In this document: one piece after another, positions 62,951 through 64,000 of the stretch | Layout of the letters: each line of letters starts with the position of its first letter | Position numbering within the stretch: position 1 is the stretch's first letter | From: Channa striata | Lineage: Eukaryota; Chordata; Actinopteri; Anabantiformes; Channidae | Assembly (NCBI GenBank): GCA_033026295.1 | Contig: CM065172.1 | Coordinates: 15,185,165 to 15,249,164 of the forward strand | Direction: 5' to 3' | Length of the DNA stretch: 64,000 nt | Translations under genes and position numbers: made by a program | The notes under the pieces: model-generated | Told to the model about the DNA's origin: nothing | What the model saw: only the letters and a program-made list of their open reading frames with translations | Databases searched by the model: none

Positions 62951-64000
62951 CACCTGAAAGTGAAATGTGTGCAAATGTGGCTTTCTCTTGAAGAGGATTA
63001 AAAGGTAAATTCTGTTCATCAAAAGGAAGCATTTTGAGAATTTTGGGGGGAAGGGACAAAGTTTTTCTGTTTTAACTTTCTGTTTACAGGTTTAGGTTTT
63101 AAAATTGAATGTGTGAACGTGTTTTTGTGTCACAATGTCCTCGCACCGTGTGACAATGTGAGATGAAAAAACTATAAATACAAATGCAGAGGTGGCTCCT
63201 TGGTTACACGAGTGATGAGTTAGGTGGAAGAGCATCGATATATGTATATAAGTGAGACAAAGTTTTTACAACACACATGAACGCAAGATACAAAATGCCA
63301 TGGAGACCTTATAAGACAGACAACAGAAGCAAGACAGAAAAACAGAGAAGAGACAGACAGCAGCTGTGCAGTGAGACAGATGGAAAATGCCTCTGACTGG
63401 CAGGAGGGGTAACACAGGACAGACTGGTCACTGCCCCATCAGGAGTGGCTGGGAGCTTTTTTAGAATCTAACACTTAGGATGGCTGCCACTAGGGCACGT
63501 TCCCATGGAAACACAGACAGCGCTGAGCCAGGCAACCATCTACACAAATGAAGTGCACAGAAGACTTTGTATGCAACCTTGAAGGCAGCAACAAAACGTG
63601 TGGTGGGCATATCAACACAAAAAGTCTCAACAAACAGACGATTTTTCATCCAAACATTCCATCATTTCAACATTGTGAAGACTTTTCTAATAAACACCTG
63701 TTTGTGTTTCAGTGGCTCACCGTTGAAAATGTAAAGCTACAAAATGCAACTTAAACTGGCACTAACGTGAGACACAAAATCAATCTACTCTGCTCTGCCC
63801 ATTCTTCCATCTCCCTATTCCACAATGATCATCTACCCAATGCTGTGCTCCAGCACAACCTGCACCCCTTCAGGTATTATTCATTTTTAAATCACATTAA
63901 ATAAGAATGCTGCTATACTTACTAATACATTTTTTAAATTCTCTGACTGATTGGAATGGTAAAACTAAAATATATTTAAAGTGATTTTTTGTCTACAATG

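Larger units (their letters stand above)
60827..64000. other. intron upstream of exon A (continues off the right edge)
   Basis: Except for the microexon candidate at 60972-60995, no ERC exon was found. The preceding family segment (KTFWSPELKKER) is distinctive and absent, so it lies beyond 64000. The stretch also holds a SINE tail (61097-61140), a Tc1/mariner-type remnant (62044-62220) and a GT tract (62919-62950). Confidence 0.6.

Overview
The window reads as vertebrate, almost certainly teleost fish, nuclear DNA. It is AT-rich and full of (CA)n/(GT)n tracts, carries several fish-type dispersed repeats, and its only clear gene is split into short exons with GT/AG junctions separated by introns of up to about 18 kb. 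No bacterial, viral or organellar gene organisation is seen. Essentially all long open frames outside the exons below are chance frames, many running through CA/GT repeats.

The minus strand carries the middle part of one gene of the ELKS/CAST (ERC) family of presynaptic active-zone scaffolds, closest to ERC2/CAST by recalled family sequence. Eight coding exons are recognised, in transcript order A to H: 60826-60071, 53439-53365, 50764-50609, 48389-48222, 34940-34773, 16883-16746, 12996-12808 and 8747-8554. All have canonical splice sites, no internal stops, and phase 0 at every junction between them. Together they encode about 614 residues of coiled coil. The N-terminal exons lie beyond 64000 and the C-terminal exons below position 1, so the promoter, start codon, stop codon and poly(A) site are all outside.

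Compared with mammalian ERC2 as I recall it, this copy differs in three ways. Exon A has an extra Ser/Pro-rich segment of about 135 residues. The 47-residue exon normally found between G and H was not found, although the flanking phases stay compatible. Exon G has a different Pro/Gln/Ser-rich end. A 24-nt microexon candidate lies just upstream of exon A. Unusual sequence sits close to two 5' splice sites: a (GGGGA)n G-run after exon F and a long CA repeat after exon D.

Inside the 17.9-kb intron between exons E and F, on the opposite strand, is a broken coding region (31131-32270) for a coiled-coil protein built of 14-residue repeats. It has one in-frame stop and three frameshifts. The rest is intron: SINE-like repeats (47006-47310, 54371-54600, 61097-61140), Tc1/mariner-type remnants sharing one terminal repeat (38126-38334, 62044-62220, fragments near 35186 and 40567), other dispersed repeats, three near-perfect hairpins (42638-42687, 43078-43115, 49650-49690), a degenerate minisatellite (9181-9480) and many microsatellites.
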